Source: SYAN01 sp964406345 (lineage in GTDB: Bacteria > Actinomycetota > Actinomycetes > Nanopelagicales > Nanopelagicaceae). Taken from it: a DNA stretch of 53,952 bases. The stretch spans positions 1 to 53,952 of the forward strand of contig CAYORK010000007.1 of the NCBI GenBank assembly GCA_964406345.1, given 5' to 3'. The position numbers and the translations under genes were made by a program. Shown in pieces: positions 34,482-41,796 of this stretch (positions within the stretch are counted from its first letter, which is position 1; every line of letters begins with the position of its first letter). The notes beneath the pieces are model-generated. The model ran no database searches. It saw only the letters and a program-made list of their open reading frames with translations, and was not told where the DNA came from.

Positions 34482-35234
34482 ATGACCACACTAGAGATCA
34501 AGGGTCTGCGAGTCGGAGTCGAGACGGACTCTGGCATGACGGAGATCCTCAAGGGAGTCGATCTGACGGTCAATTCCAATGAGACTCACGCGATCATGGG
34601 TCCAAATGGTTCTGGAAAGTCGACCTTGGCCTATTCGATTGCTGGTCATCCGAAATACACCATCCTCGGCGGCAGTGTCACTCTTGATGGCGTCGACATC
34701 CTAGAGATGTCGGTCGATGAGCGAGCTCGCGCGGGTCTCTTCTTGGCGATGCAGTATCCGGTCGAGGTTCCAGGAGTCTCTGTCGCGAACTTCCTTAGGA
34801 CGGCAGCGACAGCGATTCGTGGCGAGGCACCAAAGCTTCGTGAATGGGTAGGGGAGATGAAGGCAGCAATGACTTCCCTCAACATCGACCCAGCCTTTGG
34901 TGAGCGAAGTGTCAACGAGGGCTTCTCCGGTGGCGAGAAGAAGCGTCACGAGATCCTCCAACTAGAGCTCCTCAAGCCGAAGATCGCGATCTTGGATGAA
35001 ACGGATTCCGGCCTCGACATCGATGCCTTGCGCATCGTTTCCGAAGGTGTCAATCGCGTCAAAGAGACGAGCGATGTCGGAGTTCTCCTCATCACTCACT
35101 ACACGAGGATCCTTCGGTATATCAAGCCTGACTTCGTGCACGTCTTCGCTAAGGGAAAGATCGTGGAGGAAGGCGGCCCAGAGTTGGCAGAGCGCTTGGA
35201 AGAGAAGGGGTACGCCGATTACGCCAATGCGTAA
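34482..35234 (+). CDS. sufC: Fe-S assembly ATPase SufC
   Basis: SufC is the ABC-type ATPase of the SufBC2D scaffold; it is cytoplasmic and not a transporter. The 250-aa protein has Walker A GPNGSGKST (40-48), signature FSGGEKKR, Walker B IAILDETDSGLD with the SufC-specific ETDSGLDIDAL stretch, and switch His LLITHYTRIL. A good ribosome site (GAGGAGAGGG) precedes the ATG. The 79 bases between the Rieske gene and sufC hold no other feature I recognise. Confidence 0.96.
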   Translation: MTTLEIKGLRVGVETDSGMTEILKGVDLTVNSNETHAIMGPNGSGKSTLAYSIAGHPKYTILGGSVTLDGVDILEMSVDERARAGLFLAMQYPVEVPGVSVANFLRTAATAIRGEAPKLREWVGEMKAAMTSLNIDPAFGERSVNEGFSGGEKKRHEILQLELLKPKIAILDETDSGLDIDALRIVSEGVNRVKETSDVGVLLITHYTRILRYIKPDFVHVFAKGKIVEEGGPELAERLEEKGYADYANA

Positions 35235-35246
35235 TCAGCTCCCGAA

Positions 35247-36509
35247 ATGTCACTCGATGTCGCAAGGATAAAGAAGGACTTCCCCATCCTTGCGCGCACG
35301 GTCAGGAACGATCATCCGCTCGTCTACTTGGATAGCGCTGCGACATCACAGAAGCCACATTCTGTGATCAAGGCGGAGACAGAGTTCTATTCGCATCACA
35401 ATGCTGCCGTCCATCGAGGTGCGCATCTCCTTGCAGAGGAGGCCACCGATGCATACGAAGGTGCGCGAGAAGCAGTAGCGAGCTTCATTGGAGCCGAGAG
35501 CGATCAGGTCATCTTCACGAAGAGCGCAACCGAATCACTCAACCTCCTTGCCTATTCCTGGGGGAACGCTCCTTCGAACTCTCGCTTCCATCTCGCACCC
35601 GGTGATGTCATCGTGCTTTCGGAGGCAGAGCACCATGCGAACTTGATCCCGTGGCAAGAATTGGCGCGACGCACAGGAGCAGCCCTTCGCTGGTTCGGTG
35701 TCGATGACGAGGGTCGAATCGATCTCTCTGATGTCGATTCCGTCATCGATGAGAGAACCAAGATTGTTGCGATAACTCACCAGTCGAATGTGACTGGAGC
35801 GATAACGCCACTTTCGCAAATTGTTGCGGCAGCACGCTCTCACAATGCGGTTATCGTGCTTGATGCATGTCAATCTGCTCCACATTTTGCAATTGATGTG
35901 AAGGATCTAGGAGTCGATTTCATTGCGTTTTCCGGTCACAAGATGGTCGGACCAACGGGTATCGGAGTCCTTTGGGGTCGAACTGAACTTCTATCTGAGA
36001 TGCCACCCTTTCTCTTCGGTGGCTCGATGGTGACAGCAGTGACGATGGAGGGCGCAACTTACGCCGCTCCACCCAAGAGATTCGAAGCCGGTGTTCCCAA
36101 TATGGCGCAGGCGGTTGGTCTGCGTGCTGCGATCGACTATCTCACTGAGGTCGGTATGGAGCAGATTCATGATCATGAGATTGCGCTTACCGAATATGCG
36201 CTCTCAGGTCTCGCCTCCATCTCTGGTGTTGGCATCGTGGGGCCTACCGAAATCAGGGATCGAGGTGGCGTCCTTAGCTTCACGATCGAAGGAATCCATC
36301 CACACGATGTCGGTCAAGGATTAGATGACCTTGGAATCGCAGTCCGTACCGGACACCATTGCGCCTGGCCTTTGATGAAGCGAATGGGAGTTGTCGCAAC
36401 CACGCGAGCGAGCCTCTACCTCTACAACGACAAGAGCGATGTCGATGCGCTTCTACTTGGCATTGAGAAAGTACAATCCTTCTTCGGAAGCAAGGGAATC
36501 GGGAGATGA
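35247..36509 (+). CDS. sufS: Cysteine desulfurase SufS
   Basis: SufS takes sulfur from cysteine and passes it to SufU. It is a 420-aa class V aminotransferase fold. PLP lysine K232 lies in FSGHKMVGP, and the persulfide cysteine C372 in RTGHHCAWP, the short-loop group II (SufS/CsdA) pattern. The N-terminal LDSAATSQKPHSV and AEHHANLIPW motifs are typical. It starts 12 bases after sufC and overlaps sufU by four bases, matching the SufS-SufU partnership. Confidence 0.96.
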   Translation: MSLDVARIKKDFPILARTVRNDHPLVYLDSAATSQKPHSVIKAETEFYSHHNAAVHRGAHLLAEEATDAYEGAREAVASFIGAESDQVIFTKSATESLNLLAYSWGNAPSNSRFHLAPGDVIVLSEAEHHANLIPWQELARRTGAALRWFGVDDEGRIDLSDVDSVIDERTKIVAITHQSNVTGAITPLSQIVAAARSHNAVIVLDACQSAPHFAIDVKDLGVDFIAFSGHKMVGPTGIGVLWGRTELLSEMPPFLFGGSMVTAVTMEGATYAAPPKRFEAGVPNMAQAVGLRAAIDYLTEVGMEQIHDHEIALTEYALSGLASISGVGIVGPTEIRDRGGVLSFTIEGIHPHDVGQGLDDLGIAVRTGHHCAWPLMKRMGVVATTRASLYLYNDKSDVDALLLGIEKVQSFFGSKGIGR

Positions 36510-36970
36510 ATCTCGAATCCCTTTATCAAGAGTTGATCCTTGATCACTATAAGAACCCTCTTCATAAGGGACTTGTCTCACCTGCTGATGCCTCCGTCCA
36601 TCATGTCAATCCTTCTTGTGGGGACGAGATCGATCTCAATCTCACTATCCGTGATGGAAAGATCGAATCCGTCTCCTGGGATGGCGTTGGCTGTTCAATC
36701 TCGCAGGCCTCCACATCTGTGATGAGCGACCTCGTCCAAGGGCGATCTGTAGGCGATGCAAGCCACGTGATCGACGAATTTGCCGAATTGATGCAGAGCA
36801 AGGGATCTACTTTGGGAGACGAATCCCTCTTGGGCGATGCTGTTGCCTTCGCGGGAGTGTCCAAATACCCGGCGCGCATCAAGTGTGCACTCTTGGGTTG
36901 GATGGCGTTCAAGGATGCTTTGGTCCAGCTTGGCGGTTATCGAGCCAGCGGTGCCGGTGAGATCAAGTGA
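36506..36970 (+). CDS. sufU: Zinc-dependent sulfurtransferase SufU
   Basis: SufU receives sulfur from SufS. The 154-aa IscU-like protein has C38, D40, C63 and C127 (PSCGDEIDL, GVGCSISQAS, RIKCALLGW), the zinc-binding set of SufU, and the insertion after GCSIS that separates SufU from IscU. It begins in the sufS stop codon with GGGAG upstream. A gap of about 100 bases follows before sufT. Confidence 0.94.
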   Translation: MNLESLYQELILDHYKNPLHKGLVSPADASVHHVNPSCGDEIDLNLTIRDGKIESVSWDGVGCSISQASTSVMSDLVQGRSVGDASHVIDEFAELMQSKGSTLGDESLLGDAVAFAGVSKYPARIKCALLGWMAFKDALVQLGGYRASGAGEIK

Positions 36971-37003
36971 TGAGGAAGTCACCGCTAGCAGAGGCTGGGT
37001 GGG

Positions 37004-37049
37004 TAAAATTCGCAGGGTATCGAGAGAAGAGTGAAACCTCTTCCTCTCG
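37004..37049 (+). promoter_or_regulatory. Candidate internal suf promoter and leader hairpin
   Basis: TAAAAT (37004-37009) is a five-of-six match to TATAAT, but no clear -35 is seen. The predicted leader holds a hairpin: 37021-37031 pairs with 37038-37049 (11 bp, one bulged C, six-base loop), ending nine bases before the AAGGGG ribosome site of sufT. It could separate expression of sufT and the ABC exporter from the core suf genes. Confidence 0.4.
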
Positions 37050-37067
37050 TCGAAGCTAAGGGGAATC

Positions 37068-37388
37068 ATGGAGAAGAGAGCCGCAACAGTCGAAGACATC
37101 TCAGAGGCTATGAAGGATGTAATCGATCCTGAATTGGGGATCAATGTCGTCGACCTTGGCCTCATCTATGACATGACCGTCGAGTCGGATGGCGTAGCGG
37201 TCTTGGATATGACCCTCACATCGGCTGCTTGCCCACTCCAAGATGTGATCGAGGACCAGACCCGTCAGGCACTCGCAGAACTTGTCAACGATGTGCGGAT
37301 CAATTGGGTCTGGATGCCACCATGGGGACCTAATCGCATCACTGATGACGGCAGAGAGCAGTTGCGGGCAATCGGTTTCACGGTTTGA
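37068..37388 (+). CDS. sufT: SufT / MIP18-family (DUF59) Fe-S maturation protein
   Basis: This is a small DUF59 protein of 106 aa. SufT proteins help insert Fe-S clusters into target enzymes; PaaD and MIP18 are relatives. It has the DPELGINVVDLGLIYD core (about 20-35) and the functional cysteine C55 in TSAACPLQD, then VWMPPWGPNRITDDGR. It lies last in the suf series, 97 bases after sufU and behind its own candidate promoter. AAGGGGA is the ribosome site. Confidence 0.92.
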   Translation: MEKRAATVEDISEAMKDVIDPELGINVVDLGLIYDMTVESDGVAVLDMTLTSAACPLQDVIEDQTRQALAELVNDVRINWVWMPPWGPNRITDDGREQLRAIGFTV

Positions 37389-37399
37389 TCATCGATCAA

Positions 37400-37420
37400 C
37401 TCCTGCTCGATAAGGAGCAG
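37400..37420 (+). other. Hairpin over the ABC exporter ribosome site
   Basis: CTCCT (37400-37404) can pair with AGGAG (37413-37417), or alternatively CTGCTC (37403-37408) with GAGCAG (37415-37420). Either pairing covers the Shine-Dalgarno AAGGAG (37412-37417) of the exporter starting at 37426. Stems are short, so strength is uncertain. Confidence 0.3.
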
Positions 37421-37425
37421 CGCGC

Positions 37426-39285
37426 ATGAGCATGCAAGCGATTTGGATGACACATCGCTCCATGACTGCCGACCAATCAGTACGAGACCAAAAGCTCCGC
37501 CCAGGGACTATCAAGCGAATAGCCGGTTATGCCACCCCATACAAGGGCTGGTTGATCGCGTATCTCATCACCGTCGTCATCGATGCACTCCTCGTGGTTG
37601 CGACTCCTCTTCTCATAAAGCGATTGATCGATGATGGCGTCGTCCCAGGGAACCCGTCGCTCGTCACTTACCTCGCACTCTCTGTGGCGGGGATCGCGAT
37701 CTTGGATGCGCTCTTCAACATGATCGGCCGTTGGTATTCGGCCCGGATCGGCGAAGGTCTGATATTCGACCTAAGGACCGAAGTCTTCTCCCATGTGCAG
37801 CGACAATCGATTGCATTCTTTACCCGGACCCAGACCGGTGCGCTTATCTCACGAATCAATCAGGACGTGATCGGCGCTCAGCAAGCTTTCACGGCCACTC
37901 TCAGTGGCGTGATCAGCAATGTGCTCAGCTTGGTCTTGGTGATGATCACGATGCTCTTCCTCTCCTGGCAGATAACACTGATCTCGCTCGTACTCTTGCC
38001 GCTCTTCCTAGCTCCAACCAAGTGGGTGGGGAAGAAGTTGCAGGCTCTAACCAAGGAATCCTTCAACCTCAATGCTGAGATGTCATCGCTCATGACGGAG
38101 CGGTTCAACGTCTCGGGGGCACTCTTGGTCAAGCTCTACGGCGATGAGTCTTACGAATCGAAGGGCTTCAAGGACCGAGCATCGAAGGTCGCTCGGATTG
38201 GTATTTTGATTGCGCTCCTCAATCGCTCCTTCTTCATCGCACTCACCTCCATCGCTGCAGTCGCGACGGCCATCGCCTACGGCGTCGGTGGGCATCTGGC
38301 AATTGATGGCGCAATCACCTTGGGAACACTTCTTGCCATCACGACGCTCCTCGTTCGTCTCTATGGGCCTTTGACGGCACTCTCCAACGTTCGAGTCGAT
38401 GTCATGACAGCCCTCGTCTCCTTCGAAAGAGTCTTCGAAGTCTTGGACTTGGAGCCGATGGTCAAGGACCCCCATGAGCCGAAGGGACTGACTCCAAGTG
38501 CGCTGAGTGTGGAATTCATGGATGTGAGATTTCGTTATCCACGCGCCGATGAGATTTCCTTGGCTTCATTGGAATCTGCCGCACGCAGCGATCTCGTCGA
38601 ATCTGGTGAAGTACTCAAAGGGATCTCCTTCACCATACCTGCTGGGACGATGACCGCATTGGTAGGACCTTCTGGGGCAGGGAAGACAACGATCTCAGCT
38701 CTGATTCCGCGCCTTTACGATGTCACTTCTGGCTCGATTGCCGTCGGCGGTATTGACTTGCGCGAACTTTCGCTCCAGGAACTGAGGGATTCAATCGGAG
38801 TGGTTGCGCAGGATCCTCATCTCTTCCACGAGACCATCGCGGCGAATCTTCGATACGCGAAACCAGATGCAGACGAGAGTGAAATGCGTCAAGCATGCAC
38901 CTCAGCACAGATCATCGATCTGATCGATTCGCTCCCACAGGGTTTCGATACTGTCGTTGGTGAAAGAGGCCATAGATTGTCGGGTGGGGAGAAGCAGCGA
39001 TTAGCGATCGCACGCGTCCTACTCAAGCGTCCGCGAATCGTCATTTTGGATGAAGCGACGGCGCATCTCGATTCCGAGAATGAGCGACTTGTTCACGACG
39101 CCTTGACGGAGGCACTCTCCGGTAGAACCAGCATCGTCATCGCTCACCGACTATCAACGGTAAAGGCCGCGGATCAGATACTCGTCCTTGCCGAGGGAAA
39201 GATCGTCGAACGAGGACGGCACGATCAACTCATGGCTTCAAGCGGTCTCTATTCGGAATTGGTTGCAAAGCAATCTTTTCAATAA
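37426..39285 (+). CDS. ABC exporter, fused permease-ATPase half-transporter
   Basis: This type IV ABC exporter half has 619 aa and works as a homo- or heterodimer in the cytoplasmic membrane. The transmembrane domain (about 35-330) has six helices. The ATPase domain has Walker A GPSGAGKTT, a Q-loop in VVAQDPHLFHET, signature LSGGEKQR, Walker B IVILDEATAHLD and the switch His IAHRLSTV. Substrate is unknown; lipid, peptide or drug are all possible. ATG at 37426 follows AAGGAG; later ATGs at 37432 and 37447 are alternatives. It is downstream of sufT on the same strand, but a functional link to Fe-S assembly is unproven. Confidence 0.92.
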   Translation: MSMQAIWMTHRSMTADQSVRDQKLRPGTIKRIAGYATPYKGWLIAYLITVVIDALLVVATPLLIKRLIDDGVVPGNPSLVTYLALSVAGIAILDALFNMIGRWYSARIGEGLIFDLRTEVFSHVQRQSIAFFTRTQTGALISRINQDVIGAQQAFTATLSGVISNVLSLVLVMITMLFLSWQITLISLVLLPLFLAPTKWVGKKLQALTKESFNLNAEMSSLMTERFNVSGALLVKLYGDESYESKGFKDRASKVARIGILIALLNRSFFIALTSIAAVATAIAYGVGGHLAIDGAITLGTLLAITTLLVRLYGPLTALSNVRVDVMTALVSFERVFEVLDLEPMVKDPHEPKGLTPSALSVEFMDVRFRYPRADEISLASLESAARSDLVESGEVLKGISFTIPAGTMTALVGPSGAGKTTISALIPRLYDVTSGSIAVGGIDLRELSLQELRDSIGVVAQDPHLFHETIAANLRYAKPDADESEMRQACTSAQIIDLIDSLPQGFDTVVGERGHRLSGGEKQRLAIARVLLKRPRIVILDEATAHLDSENERLVHDALTEALSGRTSIVIAHRLSTVKAADQILVLAEGKIVERGRHDQLMASSGLYSELVAKQSFQ

Positions 39286-39292
39286 GTCTTTG

Positions 39293-40048
39293 CTAGCTGC
39301 GCTTTCTCTCCTCGCGAGCGATGAGGAATCTTCCGAAGAGCGCCAGTAGCCCGAAGAACCACCATTGGATGGCATAGGCGATGTGCGGTCCATCGCTGAT
39401 CGCGGGCGGGTTTGTCGCCACATCGGGGGTGAATCCTCCTCCGATGAGATCGAAGTAGAAGGGCTCACTCGCAACGAGTTCTTCCTGATTCCATTTGCTC
39501 AGTCTCTCGCCGCTCGAACCAGTGGCAAAGAAACTCCCACGGATCTTGGCGTCGAGAGCGTCGTTACGATAACGAACATCCAGTGAGACGACTTGCGTGG
39601 GAACTGGTGTCACATCTGGCGGTGTTGTTGCCGAGGCCCCGGCTTTGACCCAACCACGATCGATCCACACCTGGCGACCATCCTCGAGGAGAAAGAGGGT
39701 CGCGACACCGAATCCATATTGTTCGTTGTGATAGCGATTGCGCATCAAGATCTCATTCTCCGGAAGGAATCGACCTCGAATCGTGAATTCGCGCCAGAGT
39801 TTGCGCTCCTCCGACCACGAAGATGCCTGATCGAATGTCACGCGAGGAAGATCGAGATTCGCTTCAATGATGGAGTTCTCCGCGCGCCGATCCATGCCGC
39901 GATCCCACTGCCAATTGCCGGCTACGAGACAGCCAGCGAGGATCAGCAGGGCGAAGAGTGAGAGTCCGAGGTTGCGCAATGGATAGAGCAATGGGTAGAG
40001 CAATGGACTGTGGCGAGTGTGAGAGCTCTGACTTGGACGTGCAGTCAT
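39293..40048 (-). CDS. SURF1 family cytochrome oxidase assembly protein
   Basis: SURF1 (Shy1) proteins help place heme a in cytochrome c oxidase. From ATG 40048 the protein has 251 aa: a basic N-terminus, first membrane helix (NLGLSLFALLILAGCLVAGNW) leading into the conserved GNWQWDRG, a periplasmic domain with NRYHNEQYGFGVATLFLLEDGRQVWIDRGWV-type strands, and the closing HIAYAIQWWFFGLLALFG helix. A longer reading to 40138 would overlap the upstream gene by 80 bases, so 40048 is preferred. It follows DUF3099 by ten bases. Its role agrees with ctaA nearby. Confidence 0.9.
   Translation of the reverse strand: MTARPSQSSHTRHSPLLYPLLYPLRNLGLSLFALLILAGCLVAGNWQWDRGMDRRAENSIIEANLDLPRVTFDQASSWSEERKLWREFTIRGRFLPENEILMRNRYHNEQYGFGVATLFLLEDGRQVWIDRGWVKAGASATTPPDVTPVPTQVVSLDVRYRNDALDAKIRGSFFATGSSGERLSKWNQEELVASEPFYFDLIGGGFTPDVATNPPAISDGPHIAYAIQWWFFGLLALFGRFLIAREERKRS
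39977..40012. repeat. Three-copy 12-bp tandem repeat in the SURF1 gene
   Basis: CAATGGATAGAG (39977-39988) and CAATGGGTAGAG (39989-40000) are followed by a partial third copy CAATGGACTGTG. Read on the - strand in frame, it gives the duplicated PLLYPLLYPL segment before the first membrane helix of SURF1. Copy number could vary between strains without shifting the frame. Confidence 0.6.
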
Positions 40049-40058
40049 GGATCTTTCG

Positions 40059-40391
40059 TCAGCCTGGAAGCGCTCGTGAATCGTCAGGTCTGCGCGCTCG
40101 TCCGAAGATGGTCTCTCGTCCGGCATTCGCCACGACAACGGCGATGTACGGCAAAGTCACCGCTCCAACGAGAGCGAACCATCGATATGGCGAGGGTAGG
40201 ACGACCGCAAGAATGAAGCACGAGGTTCTGATCATCATGGATGCGAAGTACCGCTTCATTCGCCCAGCCTGGTCTTCGCTCAGGGATGGTTGGGCATCCG
40301 TGATTGCGTGAACAACGACAGTTTTGTTCTCGGCGACGTTTTCGGATCTCTTCGACCCGGATGCACTCTTGCCGTCATCTTCGCGGGTCAT
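40059..40391 (-). CDS. DUF3099 membrane protein
   Basis: This is an actinobacterial DUF3099 protein of 110 aa, function unknown. It has a charged N-terminal part (1-25), the family motif AITDAQPSLSEDQAGRMKRY (about 29-48), two hydrophobic segments (about 50-66 and 70-89, SCFILAVVLPSPYRWFALVG and TLPYIAVVVANAG) and a basic tail. The ATG at 40391 has a -10 hexamer six bases upstream, and the gene ends ten bases before SURF1, so the two share a transcript. That pairing suggests, but does not show, a role near respiratory oxidase assembly. Confidence 0.85.
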   Translation of the reverse strand: MTREDDGKSASGSKRSENVAENKTVVVHAITDAQPSLSEDQAGRMKRYFASMMIRTSCFILAVVLPSPYRWFALVGAVTLPYIAVVVANAGRETIFGRARRPDDSRALPG

Positions 40392-40397
40392 TGTGCA

Positions 40398-40403
40398 AGG
40401 GTA
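40398..40403 (-). promoter_or_regulatory. -10 element for leaderless DUF3099-SURF1 mRNA
   Basis: On the - strand TACCCT is followed by six bases (TGCACA) and ATG at 40391, so the predicted transcript begins at the start codon. Confidence 0.5.
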
Positions 40404-40468
40404 GGGTCGTACCTAGCCCCGAGCGAGTCGAGTTCTAGGCTCGATTTCCTGACATTGCGGCGATGAGT

Positions 40469-40602
40469 TATCCTTCTGCCCATCGAGCCGAAAGGCTCGG
40501 GCATGAAGTGAGGTCCTTGAACCTCCACCAGAATCGCTCCGGTGATCTGGTCAACAGTTCCATCGCCTTGCTTCCTGCCGCCATTCGTGAAAGGAAGCGA
40601 CT
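40469..40602 (+). promoter_or_regulatory. Structured infC leader (possible autoregulatory 5' UTR)
   Basis: A possible -10, TATCCT (40469-40474), would start a transcript near 40481. The leader can fold into three successive hairpins: CGAGCC-GAAA-GGCTCG (40484-40499, extended by GCC/GGC), GTGAGGT with ACCTCCAC (40508-40514/40521-40528, one bulge), and CCAG..ATC with GAT..CTGG (40528-40550). infC-rpmI-rplT operons are often controlled by L20 or IF3 through their leaders. I do not recognise a named Rfam element. Another possible stem lies at 40428-40444. Confidence 0.45.
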
Positions 40603-40605
40603 ATC
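40591..40605 (+). promoter_or_regulatory. infC ribosome site and ATC start codon
   Basis: AAGGA (40591-40595) lies seven bases before ATC at 40603. From ATC the frame reads I-S-T-E-P-R-I-N-D-R, the conserved IF3 N-terminus, and an in-frame TGA at 40588-40590 closes the frame just upstream. No ATG, GTG or TTG lies between that stop and 40639. Confidence 0.75.
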
Positions 40606-41127
40606 TCAACTGAACCCCGCATCAATGATCGTATCCGCGTGCCACAAGTGCGCGTGATCGATGCAGACGGGAGCCAGGCTGGTGTCGTCACCATCGACAC
40701 AGCCCTCGCGATGGCTGAGGAGGCAGGACTCGACCTTGTCGAGATCGCCCCAGATGCCAATCCACCGGTCTGCAAGGTCATGGATTTTGGGAAGTACAAG
40801 TATGAGATGGCGCAGAAAGCGCGAGAGGCAAGAGCCAATCAGACGCACATCGTCGTCAAGGAGATTCGACTCGGTCTCAAGATCGAGGCGCACGACTACG
40901 AGACGAAGAAGAACCAGGTTCTCAAGTTCTTGGGCGGCGGCGACAAGGTGAAGGCGACGGTCCAATTCAAGGGACGAGAACAGACTCGTCCGGAGATGGG
41001 ATTCAAGTTGCTGCAACGCCTCGCCGAGGACGTCCAAGAGATGGGCTTCGTGGAGTTCGCGCCCAAGCGCGAAGGACGAAGCATGACCATGGTTCTGGCA
41101 CCTGTGAAGAAGAGCGGAAAGAAGTAA
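40603..41127 (+). CDS. infC: Translation initiation factor IF-3
   Basis: IF3 keeps ribosomal subunits apart and checks start codon choice on the 30S subunit. From ATC 40603 it has 174 aa: the N-domain (STEPRINDRIRVPQVRVID..., with PPVCKVMDFGKYKYE) and the C-domain (VVKEIRLGLKIEAHDYETKK... and GREQTRPEMG...MTMVLAP). A GTG at 40639 would drop the first 12 conserved residues. Rare AUU/AUC/AUA starts are a known infC feature, because IF3 itself rejects them and so limits its own synthesis. It leads infC-rpmI-rplT. Confidence 0.93.
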   Translation: MSTEPRINDRIRVPQVRVIDADGSQAGVVTIDTALAMAEEAGLDLVEIAPDANPPVCKVMDFGKYKYEMAQKAREARANQTHIVVKEIRLGLKIEAHDYETKKNQVLKFLGGGDKVKATVQFKGREQTRPEMGFKLLQRLAEDVQEMGFVEFAPKREGRSMTMVLAPVKKSGKK

Positions 41128-41178
41128 CGCAAGATCGAGTAAGCGAGCACGAAACAAGTAGAGACGAGAGGTAAGAGA

Positions 41179-41376
41179 ATGCCAAAGATGAAGACGCACA
41201 GTGGTGCGAAGAAGACCTTCAAGGTCACCGGAAAGGGTCGCATCAAGCACGAGCGCGCTGGCAAACGTCACCTCCTTGAAGGGAAGTCTTCGCGACGAAC
41301 CCGCCGCCTCACTCAAGAATCAGCTGCGAAAGATTTCGCTACCGGTCAGGCAAAGCGCCTTTTAGGTTTGAAGTAA
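41179..41376 (+). CDS. rpmI: 50S ribosomal protein L35
   Basis: This is a small basic protein of the large subunit, 65 aa, with the L35 pattern MPKMKTHSGAKKTFKVTGKG and RHLLEGKSSRRTRRL. Ribosome site GAGAGGTAAGAG precedes the ATG. It sits between infC and rplT in the universal order, 51 bases after infC. Confidence 0.96.
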   Translation: MPKMKTHSGAKKTFKVTGKGRIKHERAGKRHLLEGKSSRRTRRLTQESAAKDFATGQAKRLLGLK

Positions 41377-41439
41377 CGCTGCGCTCAGCGCAATGTGAGA
41401 AGAAGTCCTAGGAATTTCTGAAAGAAGTGGAGAGATGAG

Positions 41440-41796
41440 ATGGCAAGAGTAAAGCGCGGAGTACACGCAGCAAAGAAGCGTCGGACAATCCTTGAGAGGG
41501 CCAGTGGCTATCGAGGTCAGCGATCACGCCTTTTCACGAAGGCGAAGGAGCAGGTCACACATTCCTTGGTCTACGCCTTCAACGATCGCAAGGACAAGAA
41601 GGGCGACTTCCGCCAACTCTGGATCACACGTATCAATGCCGCCAGCCGAGCGAACGGAATGACGTACAACCGTTTCATCCAGGGCTTGAAGGCCGCGGGT
41701 GTCGAGGTGGATCGTCGAGTTCTCTCCGAGTTGGCTACGAATGACCCAAAGGCGTTCGCGCAGCTAGTGGACATCGCCAAGAAGAACATCAAGTGA
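41440..41796 (+). CDS. rplT: 50S ribosomal protein L20
   Basis: L20 binds 23S rRNA early in large-subunit assembly and in several bacteria represses its own operon through the leader RNA. The 118-aa protein has the basic N-terminal arm ARVKRGVHAAKKRRTILERASGY and the globular part with LWITRINAASRANGMTYNRFI and GVEVDRRVLSELA. It starts 63 bases after rpmI. Its stop overlaps the GTG of the methyltransferase gene. Confidence 0.96.
   Translation: MARVKRGVHAAKKRRTILERASGYRGQRSRLFTKAKEQVTHSLVYAFNDRKDKKGDFRQLWITRINAASRANGMTYNRFIQGLKAAGVEVDRRVLSELATNDPKAFAQLVDIAKKNIK

Noticed and set aside
40049..40138. Longer SURF1 start at 40138
   Set aside because: It would overlap DUF3099 by 80 bases, and the added residues are not conserved.
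40639..40641. GTG as the infC start
   Set aside because: It removes conserved IF3 residues and lacks a ribosome site; ATC at 40603 fits both criteria.
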